The position numbers were made by a program, and so were the translations under genes. A stretch of DNA of 14,566 bases from JAVZLH01 sp049700435 (GTDB lineage: Archaea; Thermoproteota; Bathyarchaeia; Bathyarchaeales; Bathycorpusculaceae): contig JBNAVK010000036.1 of assembly GCA_049700435.1 (NCBI GenBank), positions 1 to 14,566 on the forward strand, given 5' to 3'. Below, one piece after another: positions 8,517 to 14,210 of the stretch (positions are counted from its first letter, which is position 1; every line of letters begins with the position of its first letter). The notes under the pieces are model-generated. The model saw only the letters and a program-made list of their open reading frames with translations. It was not told the DNA's origin and searched no databases.

Positions 8517-9251
8517 TTACGCCTTATTTATAAGCGACTCTTCCTTATTAGGCATGAATTCTCCTATGATCTCTCCGTCTCTGATGACATATATTTTTTC
8601 CATACAGTTAGCCACTTCCGGGTCATGCGTTACAACCACTACTGTATGTCCTTCCTTGTTTAAATTTAGAAAAGTTTCAACCACAACCTTAGCTGAGGAC
8701 CTATCTAAATTGCCAGTAGGCTCGTCCGCCAGTACAACGACTGGTTTTCCGACGATGGCTCTTGCAATTGCTACACGTTGTTGTTCCCCACCAGAAAGCT
8801 GAGTTGGCTTTTTAGGAAGCCACTTTTCATCACCACCAGCCTTGGCTAACGCTTCTCTAACCATTTCCGCTCTGACTCTGCGCGGTATTCCCTTTGGTAT
8901 GAGAGGTAACTCTATGTTTTCAAAAACAGTTAGTCTGTTAACGAGGTTGAACGTTTGGAATACGAAACCTAGCCTAGTGCTCCGTAAATTTGCAAGGATT
9001 TTATCATTAAGCTTTGAAACATTGAACCCGTCGAAAAAAACTGTTCCCTTGGTTGGCCTGTCAAGAAGTCCTATCATGTTAAGTAATGTTGTTTTTCCCG
9101 AGCCTGAAGGACCCATTATTGCAATAAGATCTTTTTTGTGTATCTTGAAGTTTACATTTTTTAGAGCCAGAGTGGAGATGCTGCCAACTTTGTACTCCTT
9201 GTATACGTCAATGAGTTTGATTATGGGTTCCATAGGCGCTGGTTTAGCCAA
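8517..9251 (-). CDS. ABC transporter ATPase, MacB/LolD type
   Basis: The 244-residue nucleotide-binding protein has every ABC motif: Walker A GPSGSGKTT (47-55), Q-loop Q99, signature LSGGEQQR (152-159), Walker B VVVLADEP (171-178) followed by TGNLD, and switch His209. The ADEPTGNLD form and the LGFVFQTFNL segment are typical of the MacB/LolD/FtsE group, which pairs with the FtsX-type permease encoded two genes downstream. It powers that membrane complex from the cytoplasm. The start is TTG at 9251 because GAGG (9262-9259 reverse) sits 7 nt upstream. The in-frame ATG at 9233 has no ribosome binding site. It is the first gene of the operon. Nothing in the motifs looks broken. Confidence 0.93.
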   Translation of the reverse strand: MAKPAPMEPIIKLIDVYKEYKVGSISTLALKNVNFKIHKKDLIAIMGPSGSGKTTLLNMIGLLDRPTKGTVFFDGFNVSKLNDKILANLRSTRLGFVFQTFNLVNRLTVFENIELPLIPKGIPRRVRAEMVREALAKAGGDEKWLPKKPTQLSGGEQQRVAIARAIVGKPVVVLADEPTGNLDRSSAKVVVETFLNLNKEGHTVVVVTHDPEVANCMEKIYVIRDGEIIGEFMPNKEESLINKA

Positions 9252-9300
9252 GCTTAATCCTCATGCTTTATTTCGGCATTCATAGCAAATGTTGCACAAT

Positions 9301-9310
9301 CCTATATACG
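9301..9310 (-). promoter_or_regulatory. possible TATA box for the ABC/surface-protein operon
   Basis: CGTATATAGG on the - strand lies about 54 nt before the TTG start at 9251. It would give a leader of roughly 28 nt holding the GAGG ribosome binding site. The call is by eye only. Confidence 0.35.
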
Positions 9311-9359
9311 TTATTTCATAAAGCCTCTAGGAGTAAATGTTAATGTATGATTAGCAAGA

Positions 9360-9366
9360 TTTATAT
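9360..9366 (+). promoter_or_regulatory. possible TATA box for the TRAM operon
   Basis: TTTATAT lies upstream of the first TRAM gene and predicts a transcript start near 9389. That gives a leader of about 90 nt, long compared with other genes in this window. A second A/T patch (CATATAA, 9385-9391) could serve instead. The gene-free stretch 9252-9478 otherwise holds only the two divergent promoters and the leader hairpin. Confidence 0.4.
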
Positions 9367-9408
9367 GCGCGGACGCTGTTTTCGCATATAACTGGCCTCT
9401 GCCAAAAG

Positions 9409-9436
9409 CTCAGTGTCAAGGTGACATGTGAGTTTT
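9409..9436 (+). promoter_or_regulatory. leader hairpin followed by TTTT upstream of the TRAM gene
   Basis: CTCAGTGTCA (9409-9418), loop AGG, TGACAT (9422-9427), a bulged G, then TGAG (9429-9432) form a 10-bp stem with one G-U pair. TTTTAT follows immediately. The arrangement lies inside the predicted leader of the TRAM/OB/TRAM operon and resembles an attenuator or terminator, or a site for autoregulation by an RNA-binding product. It was seen in sequence; function is inferred. Confidence 0.4.
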
Positions 9437-9478
9437 ATGGTTGGAAGGCTGGTTCCGCGATAAGGACGACAACACGAT

Positions 9479-9763
9479 ATGCCAAGAAGGCTGCCAGAAA
9501 AAACAAAAAATGCCAAAAGGAAACCTAGAAGGTTTGGAAGTCAGAGAAGGTTCCGTGCGGGTAGACCCTTTTTCGCTCCTAGACCAGTGAAGGAAAATCA
9601 GGAGCTAGAGGTTGTCATAGACGACATTGGAAGCAGAGGAGATGGAATAGCCAGAATTCAAGGCTATCTAATTTTTGTTCCAAACGCTAAGGTAGGCGAA
9701 CGCGTCAAAGTCAGAATTTTGTCTGTTGGCGAAAAGTTCGCTGTCGCGGAGAAAATAGCATAA
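9479..9763 (+). CDS. TRAM-domain RNA-binding protein with basic N-terminal tail
   Basis: The protein has 94 residues. Residues 1-38 form an Arg/Lys-rich tail (KRKPRRFGSQRRFRAGRPFF). Residues 39-94 are a TRAM domain with the diagnostic GSRGDGIARIQGYLIFVPNAKVGE and a VKVRI strand. Stand-alone archaeal TRAM proteins bind RNA, and some act as cold-responsive RNA chaperones. A cytoplasmic RNA-binding role is likely here, with the tail adding non-specific affinity. It starts an operon with an OB protein 17 nt downstream and a second TRAM protein after that. The ribosome binding site is poor: AAGGAC lies about 12 nt before the ATG. Expression may depend on leader structure. Confidence 0.88.
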   Translation: MPRRLPEKTKNAKRKPRRFGSQRRFRAGRPFFAPRPVKENQELEVVIDDIGSRGDGIARIQGYLIFVPNAKVGERVKVRILSVGEKFAVAEKIA

Positions 9764-9780
9764 GCGGGTGAATTAGCCAA

Positions 9781-10083
9781 TTGAAGATAAATGAATTAAG
9801 AAATGGAATGAAGCGTGTCAGCGTAAAAGCCAAGGTTCTGGAAAAATCCGACACGCGAGAAGTGTTGGCAAGGTTCAAAGACGAAACCCACCGTGTTGCA
9901 ACCGCCATAATCGCTGATGAAACTGGAACAATAAAGCTGACGCTGTGGAACGAACAGATAAACCAAGTGAACGTGAACGATACTGTAAAGGTGGAAAACG
10001 GCTACGTGACAAGCTTCAGAGGCGAAATCCAGCTGAACGTCGGAAAATACGGGACACTGACAGTTGAGCCTTCCGCGGAATAA
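9781..10083 (+). CDS. RPA-like single OB-fold nucleic-acid-binding protein
   Basis: The 100-residue protein starts MKINELRNGMKRVSVKAKV, the usual opening of archaeal RPA/SSB-like OB folds, and continues with VATAIIADETGTIKLTLWNEQ (39-59), NDTVKVENGYVTSFRGEIQL and VGKYGTLTV. This fold binds single-stranded DNA or RNA. There is no zinc finger and no acidic bacterial-type tail, so it is a minimal one-domain member. The start is TTG at 9781; GGGTGA (9765-9770) lies 10 nt upstream and no ATG fits the family's N-terminus. It sits between two TRAM genes with short spacers, which points to RNA handling as well as, or instead of, DNA repair. Alternatives are tRNA_anti-type OB proteins with the same fold. 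Confidence 0.85.
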   Translation: MKINELRNGMKRVSVKAKVLEKSDTREVLARFKDETHRVATAIIADETGTIKLTLWNEQINQVNVNDTVKVENGYVTSFRGEIQLNVGKYGTLTVEPSAE

Positions 10084-10115
10084 AGTAAGATTAACGAAAG
10101 AAGAGGTGAAAACGT

Positions 10116-10388
10116 ATGGGAGAAAGAAGAGGCTTCGGTCAAAGAAGAGGTTTCAGCGGAAGAGGAGGTTTCACTCCAAAACCAGTTGAAGTTGGAAAAG
10201 AGTACGAGGTTGACGTGAAAGAGACAAGCCGCAGAGGAGAAGGCATAGCTAGAATCCAAGGCTTAGTCACTTTCATACCGAACACCAAGCCAGGAGACCA
10301 TGTCAAGATAAGGATAACGAGGATAAGCAGAAGGTTTGCCGAAGCTGAAGTTGTTGGAGAAGGAGAGGCAGAAACCGAAGAAGAATAG
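10116..10388 (+). CDS. Second TRAM-domain protein with RGG-like N-terminus
   Basis: The protein has 90 residues. Residues 1-20 are Gly/Arg/Phe-rich (RRGFGQRRGFSGRGGF), like RGG motifs in RNA-binding proteins. Residues 24-80 are a TRAM domain (TSRRGEGIARIQGLVTFIPN). The last ten residues are nearly all acidic or small (GEGEAETEEE). It is a paralogue of the TRAM protein two genes upstream: the core GIARIQG..xFxPNxKxGxxVKxRI is shared, but the tails differ. GAGGTGA (10103-10109), 6 nt before the ATG, is the best ribosome binding site in this operon, so it may be the most translated member. It ends 9 nt before the convergent phosphoesterase gene. Confidence 0.9.
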   Translation: MGERRGFGQRRGFSGRGGFTPKPVEVGKEYEVDVKETSRRGEGIARIQGLVTFIPNTKPGDHVKIRITRISRRFAEAEVVGEGEAETEEE

Positions 10389-10397
10389 CTTAACAAT

Positions 10398-10853
10398 TTA
10401 GCCTTTCTTGAAGAAAAGCCAATTTTTCTTATTTTTAAATCTAACGAGAACGTATGTTCCCTTTAATTTTTCGCCGTGAATTTCTACGACGAGTTTATTT
10501 TCCTTACTGTCTATTAAATTATAGAAGCCCTTATCCCAAATTTCCACAGTTCCAGCGCCATATTCGCCTTCTGGAATTGTTCCTTCGAAATCTGCATACT
10601 CAACCGGATGGTCTTCAACCTGCACAGCCAACCGCTTAACGCCAGATGCTGTCGGCGGCTCTTTTGGAATTGCCCAACTTTTTAGCACACCGTCCATTTC
10701 GAGGCGAAGGTCATAGTGCAAGTTTGTCGCGGCGTGTTTCTGAATCACGTAAATGTTTCCTTTACCCATTCTTGATCCTCCTTTTGGTTCTGTTGTCTTC
10801 TCAAAATTTCTTTTCCGAGTATAGTCTTCTAGGTTCAGCTTACGAGACTCCAC
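10398..10853 (-). CDS. LigD-type 3'-phosphoesterase (stand-alone PE domain)
   Basis: The 151-residue protein matches the phosphoesterase domain of bacterial LigD along its whole length: LEDYTRKRNFEKTTEP at the start, YVIQKHAATNLHYDLRLEM, LKSWAIPKEP, and HPVEYADFEGTIPEGEYGAG. The Mn-dependent enzyme trims 3' phosphates and 3' ribonucleotides at DNA ends. Residues equivalent to the Pseudomonas active site are all present: H40, H46, D48, R50, H82 and Y86. No ligase, polymerase or Ku gene is in the window. The start is GTG at 10853 because residues 1-28 show family homology. An internal ATG at 10769 with a strong GGAGG could give a shorter form. It follows the ferritin-like gene by 42 nt on the same strand. 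Confidence 0.9.
   Translation of the reverse strand: MESRKLNLEDYTRKRNFEKTTEPKGGSRMGKGNIYVIQKHAATNLHYDLRLEMDGVLKSWAIPKEPPTASGVKRLAVQVEDHPVEYADFEGTIPEGEYGAGTVEIWDKGFYNLIDSKENKLVVEIHGEKLKGTYVLVRFKNKKNWLFFKKG
10422..10436 (+). terminator. oligo-T stretch at the end of the TRAM operon
   Basis: Two T5 runs (10423-10427 and 10432-10436) follow the last TRAM stop by about 35 nt, after a weak TTTCT/AGAAA stem. Archaeal RNA polymerase stops at oligo-T with little structure. The stretch lies within the 3' end of the opposing gene, where it encodes Lys/Asn, so it may be coincidental. Confidence 0.35.
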
Positions 10854-10895
10854 ATTACATTAATTTCATAAAAAGGAGGAGGATTAGAGTTTCTT

Positions 10896-11324
10896 TTATA
10901 TTTCCTCGAGCAGTGTTGTGAAGGTGTCGTGGTGTTCCTCTTCATCCTTTAAGATGTTCATGAACAATATCTCGGTTGTTTCATCCTTTTCTCTTCGTGC
11001 CTGCGCTATAATTTGTTTGTAAAGCTTTATCGCGTTCTCTTCATCCTTCACATCGCGCTCTATCATCTCTTTAAGTGTTTTGCCGACGACAATTTCCGTC
11101 GGCTTTGTTGTGGGCGTACCGCCCAAGTAGAAGAGGCGTTCCGCGATGGCTTCAGCGTGTTTCATTTCAGTTATTGCAATGGCTTTTAACTCGTCGTGAA
11201 CAGCGAAGCCTTTAACTCCAACCCATTGAACGTGTTGCCACATGTACTGTATGGCAACTTGCATTTCTCTAGCTATTGCTTGATTCAGCATTTCCAGCAA
11301 TTTCTTTGAAGCCAAACCTTTCAT
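10896..11324 (-). CDS. Bacterioferritin-like diiron protein
   Basis: The protein is a 142-residue four-helix bundle. The ferroxidase ligands align with bacterioferritin at a constant offset of two: E20, E53, H56, E96, E129 and H132. ITEMKH (51-56) also carries Met54 at the position of the bacterioferritin haem ligand. The protein probably oxidises and stores iron and protects against peroxide, possibly as a cage. It is shorter than typical bacterioferritin (about 158) and ends soon after the fourth helix, so cage assembly is unproven. The ATG at 11324 is only a few nt after a TATA-predicted start, so it is near-leaderless. AGGGGA sits too close to the ATG to act normally. The DNA-end phosphoesterase gene follows, a pairing that would suit oxidative-damage defence. 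Confidence 0.87.
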   Translation of the reverse strand: MKGLASKKLLEMLNQAIAREMQVAIQYMWQHVQWVGVKGFAVHDELKAIAITEMKHAEAIAERLFYLGGTPTTKPTEIVVGKTLKEMIERDVKDEENAIKLYKQIIAQARREKDETTEILFMNILKDEEEHHDTFTTLLEEI

Positions 11325-11350
11325 TCCCCTAAAATTTCATTTCTAGACAA

Positions 11351-11360
11351 ATATTATATG
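11351..11360 (-). promoter_or_regulatory. TATA box of the ferritin-like gene
   Basis: CATATAATAT on the - strand is centred about 32 nt before the ATG at 11324 and would start transcription only a few nt before the codon. The same spacing is seen for the cupin and PadR genes. The rest of the 11325-11412 spacer shows no gene. Confidence 0.5.
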
Positions 11361-11412
11361 CTTTCATTGTAATTAAAATTTTTCATACACCACCCGCATC
11401 GACGCCGCTTTT

Positions 11413-12165
11413 TCAACTTATTCGCTTCGCCAATGTTCTTTCATGAAGTTTTATAGCTGCAAACAAGAAAACGACTGTAAAGATTAAAATCATCAGAAAG
11501 TCTATTGCTATAGGGTAAAAGCCAGTGTTTAAAGTGAATTGCCTAGTTAAATCTGCAAAGTATGTCAACGGCGAGAAAGAAGCGACAATTCTTCCCCACT
11601 CTGGCAGTTGCTCGACTGGTATGAAAACGCCGCTTATGAATACTAACGGAAACTTGACTAGGGATGATAGCATCATGGACGTTGCCGGGATGTCCGTCGG
11701 CGGGTAAGCTGAAAGGAGAACGCTTAGGGCGGAGAAGCATAGGTTTGCGATAACCATGCCAAAGAATAACATTGCAAAGTTTAACAATTCCACATTGAAT
11801 GTTAAAACCAGCAGAAGCGGAATCACTGATATAACGAGTCCAAAAAGGAAAGAAGACAACATGTCGCCTAAAATAATCGCCCAAAAAGCAACTGGACAAC
11901 ACAAGAGTCTCTCAAGGGTTTTTGAACGCGTTTCCCAAGGAACAATGGATGGCCCAACAGACGTAGCGGTAAAGAAGGTTGTCATGGCAATTATTCCTGG
12001 CAGAACCTCTTTTAGAGGAATATTCCTTCCTATAACGTAAGCCAAAGCCAAAAACAATGGGAAAACCAGCCCGAAAATGATGACTGGCCCTTTTGAATAG
12101 TAAATTTTTATGTTCTTTTTCGCTATGGCAAGAGAACGCTTAAACTGTTCTGCAAATTGGCTCAT
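11413..12165 (-). CDS. ABC-2 type transporter permease (DrrB-like)
   Basis: The 250-residue protein has six predicted membrane segments at about 27-46, 54-74, 102-122, 129-152, 165-183 and 219-240. The signature region FISGVFIPVEQLPEW (176-190) followed by FSPLTYFADLTR is characteristic of the ABC-2 membrane family, and PWETRSKTLERLL (76-88) is the usual amphipathic coupling loop. It forms the pore half of an exporter. The ATG overlaps the ATPase stop in ATGA (12162-12165), so the two are translationally coupled. ABC-2 exporters under PadR control often expel drugs or other toxic compounds; the substrate here is unknown. The gene ends the PadR-linked block. Confidence 0.92.
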   Translation of the reverse strand: MSQFAEQFKRSLAIAKKNIKIYYSKGPVIIFGLVFPLFLALAYVIGRNIPLKEVLPGIIAMTTFFTATSVGPSIVPWETRSKTLERLLCCPVAFWAIILGDMLSSFLFGLVISVIPLLLVLTFNVELLNFAMLFFGMVIANLCFSALSVLLSAYPPTDIPATSMMLSSLVKFPLVFISGVFIPVEQLPEWGRIVASFSPLTYFADLTRQFTLNTGFYPIAIDFLMILIFTVVFLFAAIKLHERTLAKRIS

Positions 12166-13097
12166 TTTGGAGAAGCCTCCTTTTCTTTTATCAGTTTTAA
12201 GAAGACATCTTCAAGCGAGGGCATCATGGTGTTTAAACTTAAAATTCGTAGGCGGTTTTCCTTGGCGAAGTCCGCTAAAAATTCTATTACTTCGGAAGGG
12301 TTAGCCGTGTATATTCGCATTCTATTGCCTACAAATGAAGCCTTGCTTATGCTTGAGTGTCTTGAAATTTCCTGTATGTTCACGTTTTTGTCGAAGAGAA
12401 CTTCGATGTATTGGAGTTCCATGCTTTGGGCTCGAAGGTTTTCGGGAGTGTCTATGGCGGCTATTTTTCCATGGTTTATTATTGCTGTTCGGTGGCATAA
12501 CTGGTTTGCTTCTTCCATGTTGTGAGTTGAAAGAAAAACGGTTTTTCCATCCCTATTAAATTGTGTGATTTTTTCTCTTAGAAGCCTTGCACTTTCAACG
12601 TCAAGCCCAGAAGTTGGCTCGTCGAGAAAAAGCACTTCGGGATCGTTCACTAAAGCCATGCATAATAGGAGCTTTTGCTTCATTCCTTTCGAGAAGCCTC
12701 TGACAAGCTTATCCTTAACTTCGTGTAACCCGAATTCTTTCAAAAGTTTGGTGGCGTTTTCTTGAAGCCTACGGGTCGGGACGCCGTAAAGTTTGCCTAT
12801 TAACGTGAGGTTTTCCCATGCGGTAAGGTCTATGTAAGCGTTTGAAACTTCTGGAACAACGCCAATGCACTGTTTGGCTTCGATTGGATTTTTAGCAACA
12901 TCATAACCAACTACGAAGGCTTTTCCCTCATCTGGCTTTAGAAGCCCTGTCAAAATCCGTATGGTTGTTGTTTTTCCAGCGCCGTTTGGACCTAGAAAAC
13001 CAAAAATTTCGCTCTTTTTAACTTCGAAGTTTATGTGATCAACTGCCGTTACATCTTCGTAGCGCTTTGTTAAGTTTTGAACTTCTATTGCGCTCAT
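12162..13097 (-). CDS. ABC-2 exporter ATPase (DrrA/CcmA-like)
   Basis: The protein has 311 residues with all nucleotide-binding motifs: Walker A GPNGAGKTT (36-44), the VPE form of the Q-loop (E83), signature FSKGMKQK (135-142), Walker B VLFLDEP (155-161) with TSGLD, and switch His192. Residues from about 215 on form the extra C-terminal domain of DrrA-type ATPases, ending near SLEDVFLKLI. It powers the overlapping permease gene. It begins 13 nt after the cupin stop with no strong ribosome binding site (GTTGGAAAC), so it is probably read through from the cupin. The FSKGM signature and E in the Q-loop are normal in this subfamily. Confidence 0.93.
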   Translation of the reverse strand: MSAIEVQNLTKRYEDVTAVDHINFEVKKSEIFGFLGPNGAGKTTTIRILTGLLKPDEGKAFVVGYDVAKNPIEAKQCIGVVPEVSNAYIDLTAWENLTLIGKLYGVPTRRLQENATKLLKEFGLHEVKDKLVRGFSKGMKQKLLLCMALVNDPEVLFLDEPTSGLDVESARLLREKITQFNRDGKTVFLSTHNMEEANQLCHRTAIINHGKIAAIDTPENLRAQSMELQYIEVLFDKNVNIQEISRHSSISKASFVGNRMRIYTANPSEVIEFLADFAKENRLRILSLNTMMPSLEDVFLKLIKEKEASPK

Positions 13098-13110
13098 GTT
13101 TCCAACTTCT

Positions 13111-13446
13111 TTAATGAGGTTCTTGTATGCCTAACAAGACCGTGCGTTCTTTGCTCTTTATTCCTCTTGGCGTATTTGCTGGAGCGAAAAGCATTTCACC
13201 GCTGGACAAGTCAACTTGTTCGTTGCCTACTGTGAAGGTGCCGCTTCCGCTGATTATGTAAAAGCAGACATCATATGGTTCGGGGCGTGTAGGGATTTCT
13301 TGGTTTGCTTCAAGGCATACCAGCACAAGATTGTAGTTCTTGGTTTTCAGCAGGTCTTTCTTTACGCGCTTGCGTTCTTCCATAGTGTCCAATAAGCCTT
13401 TCTTTTGTGAAAACTCCACGAGTTCGCTTAAATTTATCACTTTCAT
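13111..13446 (-). CDS. Small cupin-domain protein lacking metal-binding histidines
   Basis: The 111-residue single-domain protein has a cupin barrel at about 38-108. FYIISGSGTFTVG (62-74), LSSGEMLFAPANTPRG (80-95) and the closing TVLLGIQ match the strands of cupin motifs 1 and 2. The usual HxH and late His are replaced (IPTRPEPYD and APANTPRG). The only His in the protein is the last residue, H111. A classical metal-dependent enzyme is therefore unlikely, and ligand binding is a better guess. It sits between the small Cys/His protein and the exporter genes and has its own TATA box about 29 nt before the ATG. It may sense or carry the exported compound, which is an inference. Confidence 0.8.
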   Translation of the reverse strand: MKVINLSELVEFSQKKGLLDTMEERKRVKKDLLKTKNYNLVLVCLEANQEIPTRPEPYDVCFYIISGSGTFTVGNEQVDLSSGEMLFAPANTPRGIKSKERTVLLGIQEPH

Positions 13447-13470
13447 TTTTAATTCTCTTCCAATTTTTCA

Positions 13471-13480
13471 TAATATATGC
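13471..13480 (-). promoter_or_regulatory. TATA box for the cupin/ABC-2 exporter genes
   Basis: GCATATATTA on the - strand is centred about 29 nt before the cupin ATG (13446). The exporter genes could thus be transcribed apart from PadR. The spacer 13447-13519 holds nothing else recognisable. Confidence 0.5.
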
Positions 13481-13519
13481 GAGAGGGGGTGAAAGCTTAT
13501 GTGCAGATTTTGCGTGTAT

Positions 13520-13708
13520 TCAGCGTTTTAGGGCTTCTAGGCGCTTGTTTACTTTTTCCAACTGCCTTGTTAGGGTTTCCCTGTATTCTTCAAGCATTTT
13601 TATTTCCTCTTCCACATCCATCAAAGGAAATGGAAGATCCATGTAGTGTTCTCGTCTATGGTGTTCATGGTGTGTTTCCGACTCGTGGCAGCAACAATTT
13701 CCACACAT
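13520..13708 (-). CDS. Small Cys/His-rich coiled-coil protein (DUF5320-like)
   Basis: The protein has 62 residues. The first 21 hold C2, C5, C6, C7, H8, H13, H14, H16, H17 and H21, a dense potential metal site. Residues 32-62 are a charged amphipathic helix (EEEIKMLEEYRETLTRQLEK...) typical of a coiled coil. That C-terminal half resembles the DUF5320 group of small archaeal proteins, some of which sit next to PadR regulators. The ATG directly follows the PadR stop with no gap, and GGAGGTGA inside the end of PadR is a strong ribosome binding site. The two are co-translated. It may dimerise and bind a metal or modulate PadR, but function is not known. Confidence 0.8.
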   Translation of the reverse strand: MCGNCCCHESETHHEHHRREHYMDLPFPLMDVEEEIKMLEEYRETLTRQLEKVNKRLEALKR

Positions 13709-14098
13709 TTACTTTTCACCTCCTTCCTCGATTTTTTCAAATTTTTCATGGTAGAACTTTGCTAAGTCGTCGAAGAGCATTTTCCTTTTAACTATTGATG
13801 CGAGTCCCATTTTGAGGGCTTCAACGCCTTTAGCTGTTAGGTTATAGATTCTTCTGTCTGGGCCGCCTTCGACTTTTTCCCATTTTGATTCTAGCAGTCC
13901 TTTTTCTTCCATTCTTCTTAGAAGCGTGTATATGGAGCCTGATTCGAGTTTGTGGCATCCGCAGCTTCTTTTTTCAATTTCTTCGAGGAGTTGGTAACCG
14001 TGCGTGGGTTTTTCGTATAGCACCCGCATTATTAGGAATTGTATCCATCCGCGTTCTGGATAGTTGTGCCAGCATCCGCAATTTTGTGATTTGCACAT
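13709..14098 (-). CDS. PadR-family transcriptional regulator, Cys-rich
   Basis: The 129-residue winged-helix regulator shows the PadR core: IQFLIMRVLYEKPTHGYQLL (19-38), SGSIYTLLRRMEEKGLLES (53-71), and the wing GGPDRRIYNLTAKG (78-91), followed by a C-terminal dimerisation helix. Unusual for the family are C2, C7, C9 and H11 at the N-terminus and C46, C48 and H49 just before the recognition helix, suggesting metal or redox sensing. PadR repressors usually control themselves and a neighbouring exporter, and an ABC-2 system lies downstream. The ATG at 14098 has no ribosome binding site and stands about 30 nt from a TATA box, consistent with a leaderless message. Inverted repeats around that TATA box are likely its operator. 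Confidence 0.92.
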   Translation of the reverse strand: MCKSQNCGCWHNYPERGWIQFLIMRVLYEKPTHGYQLLEEIEKRSCGCHKLESGSIYTLLRRMEEKGLLESKWEKVEGGPDRRIYNLTAKGVEALKMGLASIVKRKMLFDDLAKFYHEKFEKIEEGGEK

Positions 14099-14113
14099 TC
14101 TTATCGCGATTAT

Positions 14114-14161
14114 GTAACAATGTTATATATATAAATGTTACGCATTAGAGAAAACATAACA
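14114..14161. promoter_or_regulatory. PadR promoter and candidate operator with repeated TAACA/TGTTA half-sites
   Basis: GTAACA (14114-14119) and TGTTAC (14136-14141) form an inverted repeat that brackets the A/T-rich TATA box of padR (about 14123-14135, - strand). Two more half-sites are TGTTA at 14121-14125, making TAACA-A-TGTTA, and TAACA at 14157-14161, just before the TATA-like TTTAAA (14167-14172) of the divergent zinc-ribbon gene. Binding here could repress both directions. The half-sites are seen directly; binding is inferred. Confidence 0.5.
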
Positions 14162-14210
14162 ATAGATTTAAATTCTTGAATATGTATCAGCATTTTAGGA
14201 GATGTTAGAT

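Noticed and set aside
8519..8540. CTTATTTATAAG palindrome at the end of the ATPase gene
   Set aside because: It is short, A/T-rich and inside coding sequence; expected by chance.
8350..8802. 150-codon + strand frame spanning two genes
   Set aside because: It crosses the ends of two supported - strand genes and has no domain features; shadow frame.
8842..9285. 147-codon + strand frame opposite the ABC ATPase
   Set aside because: It is antisense to conserved Walker and signature motifs and starts within them; it is a shadow frame.
9340..9478. tRNA, C/D or H/ACA guide RNA in the TRAM leader
   Set aside because: No cloverleaf, no box C/D pair and no ACA box in the right place; only a single hairpin.
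10767..10769. ATG at 10769 as the main start of the phosphoesterase
   Set aside because: It has the better ribosome binding site, but the 28 residues upstream match the conserved N-terminus of the domain, so the GTG at 10853 was preferred.
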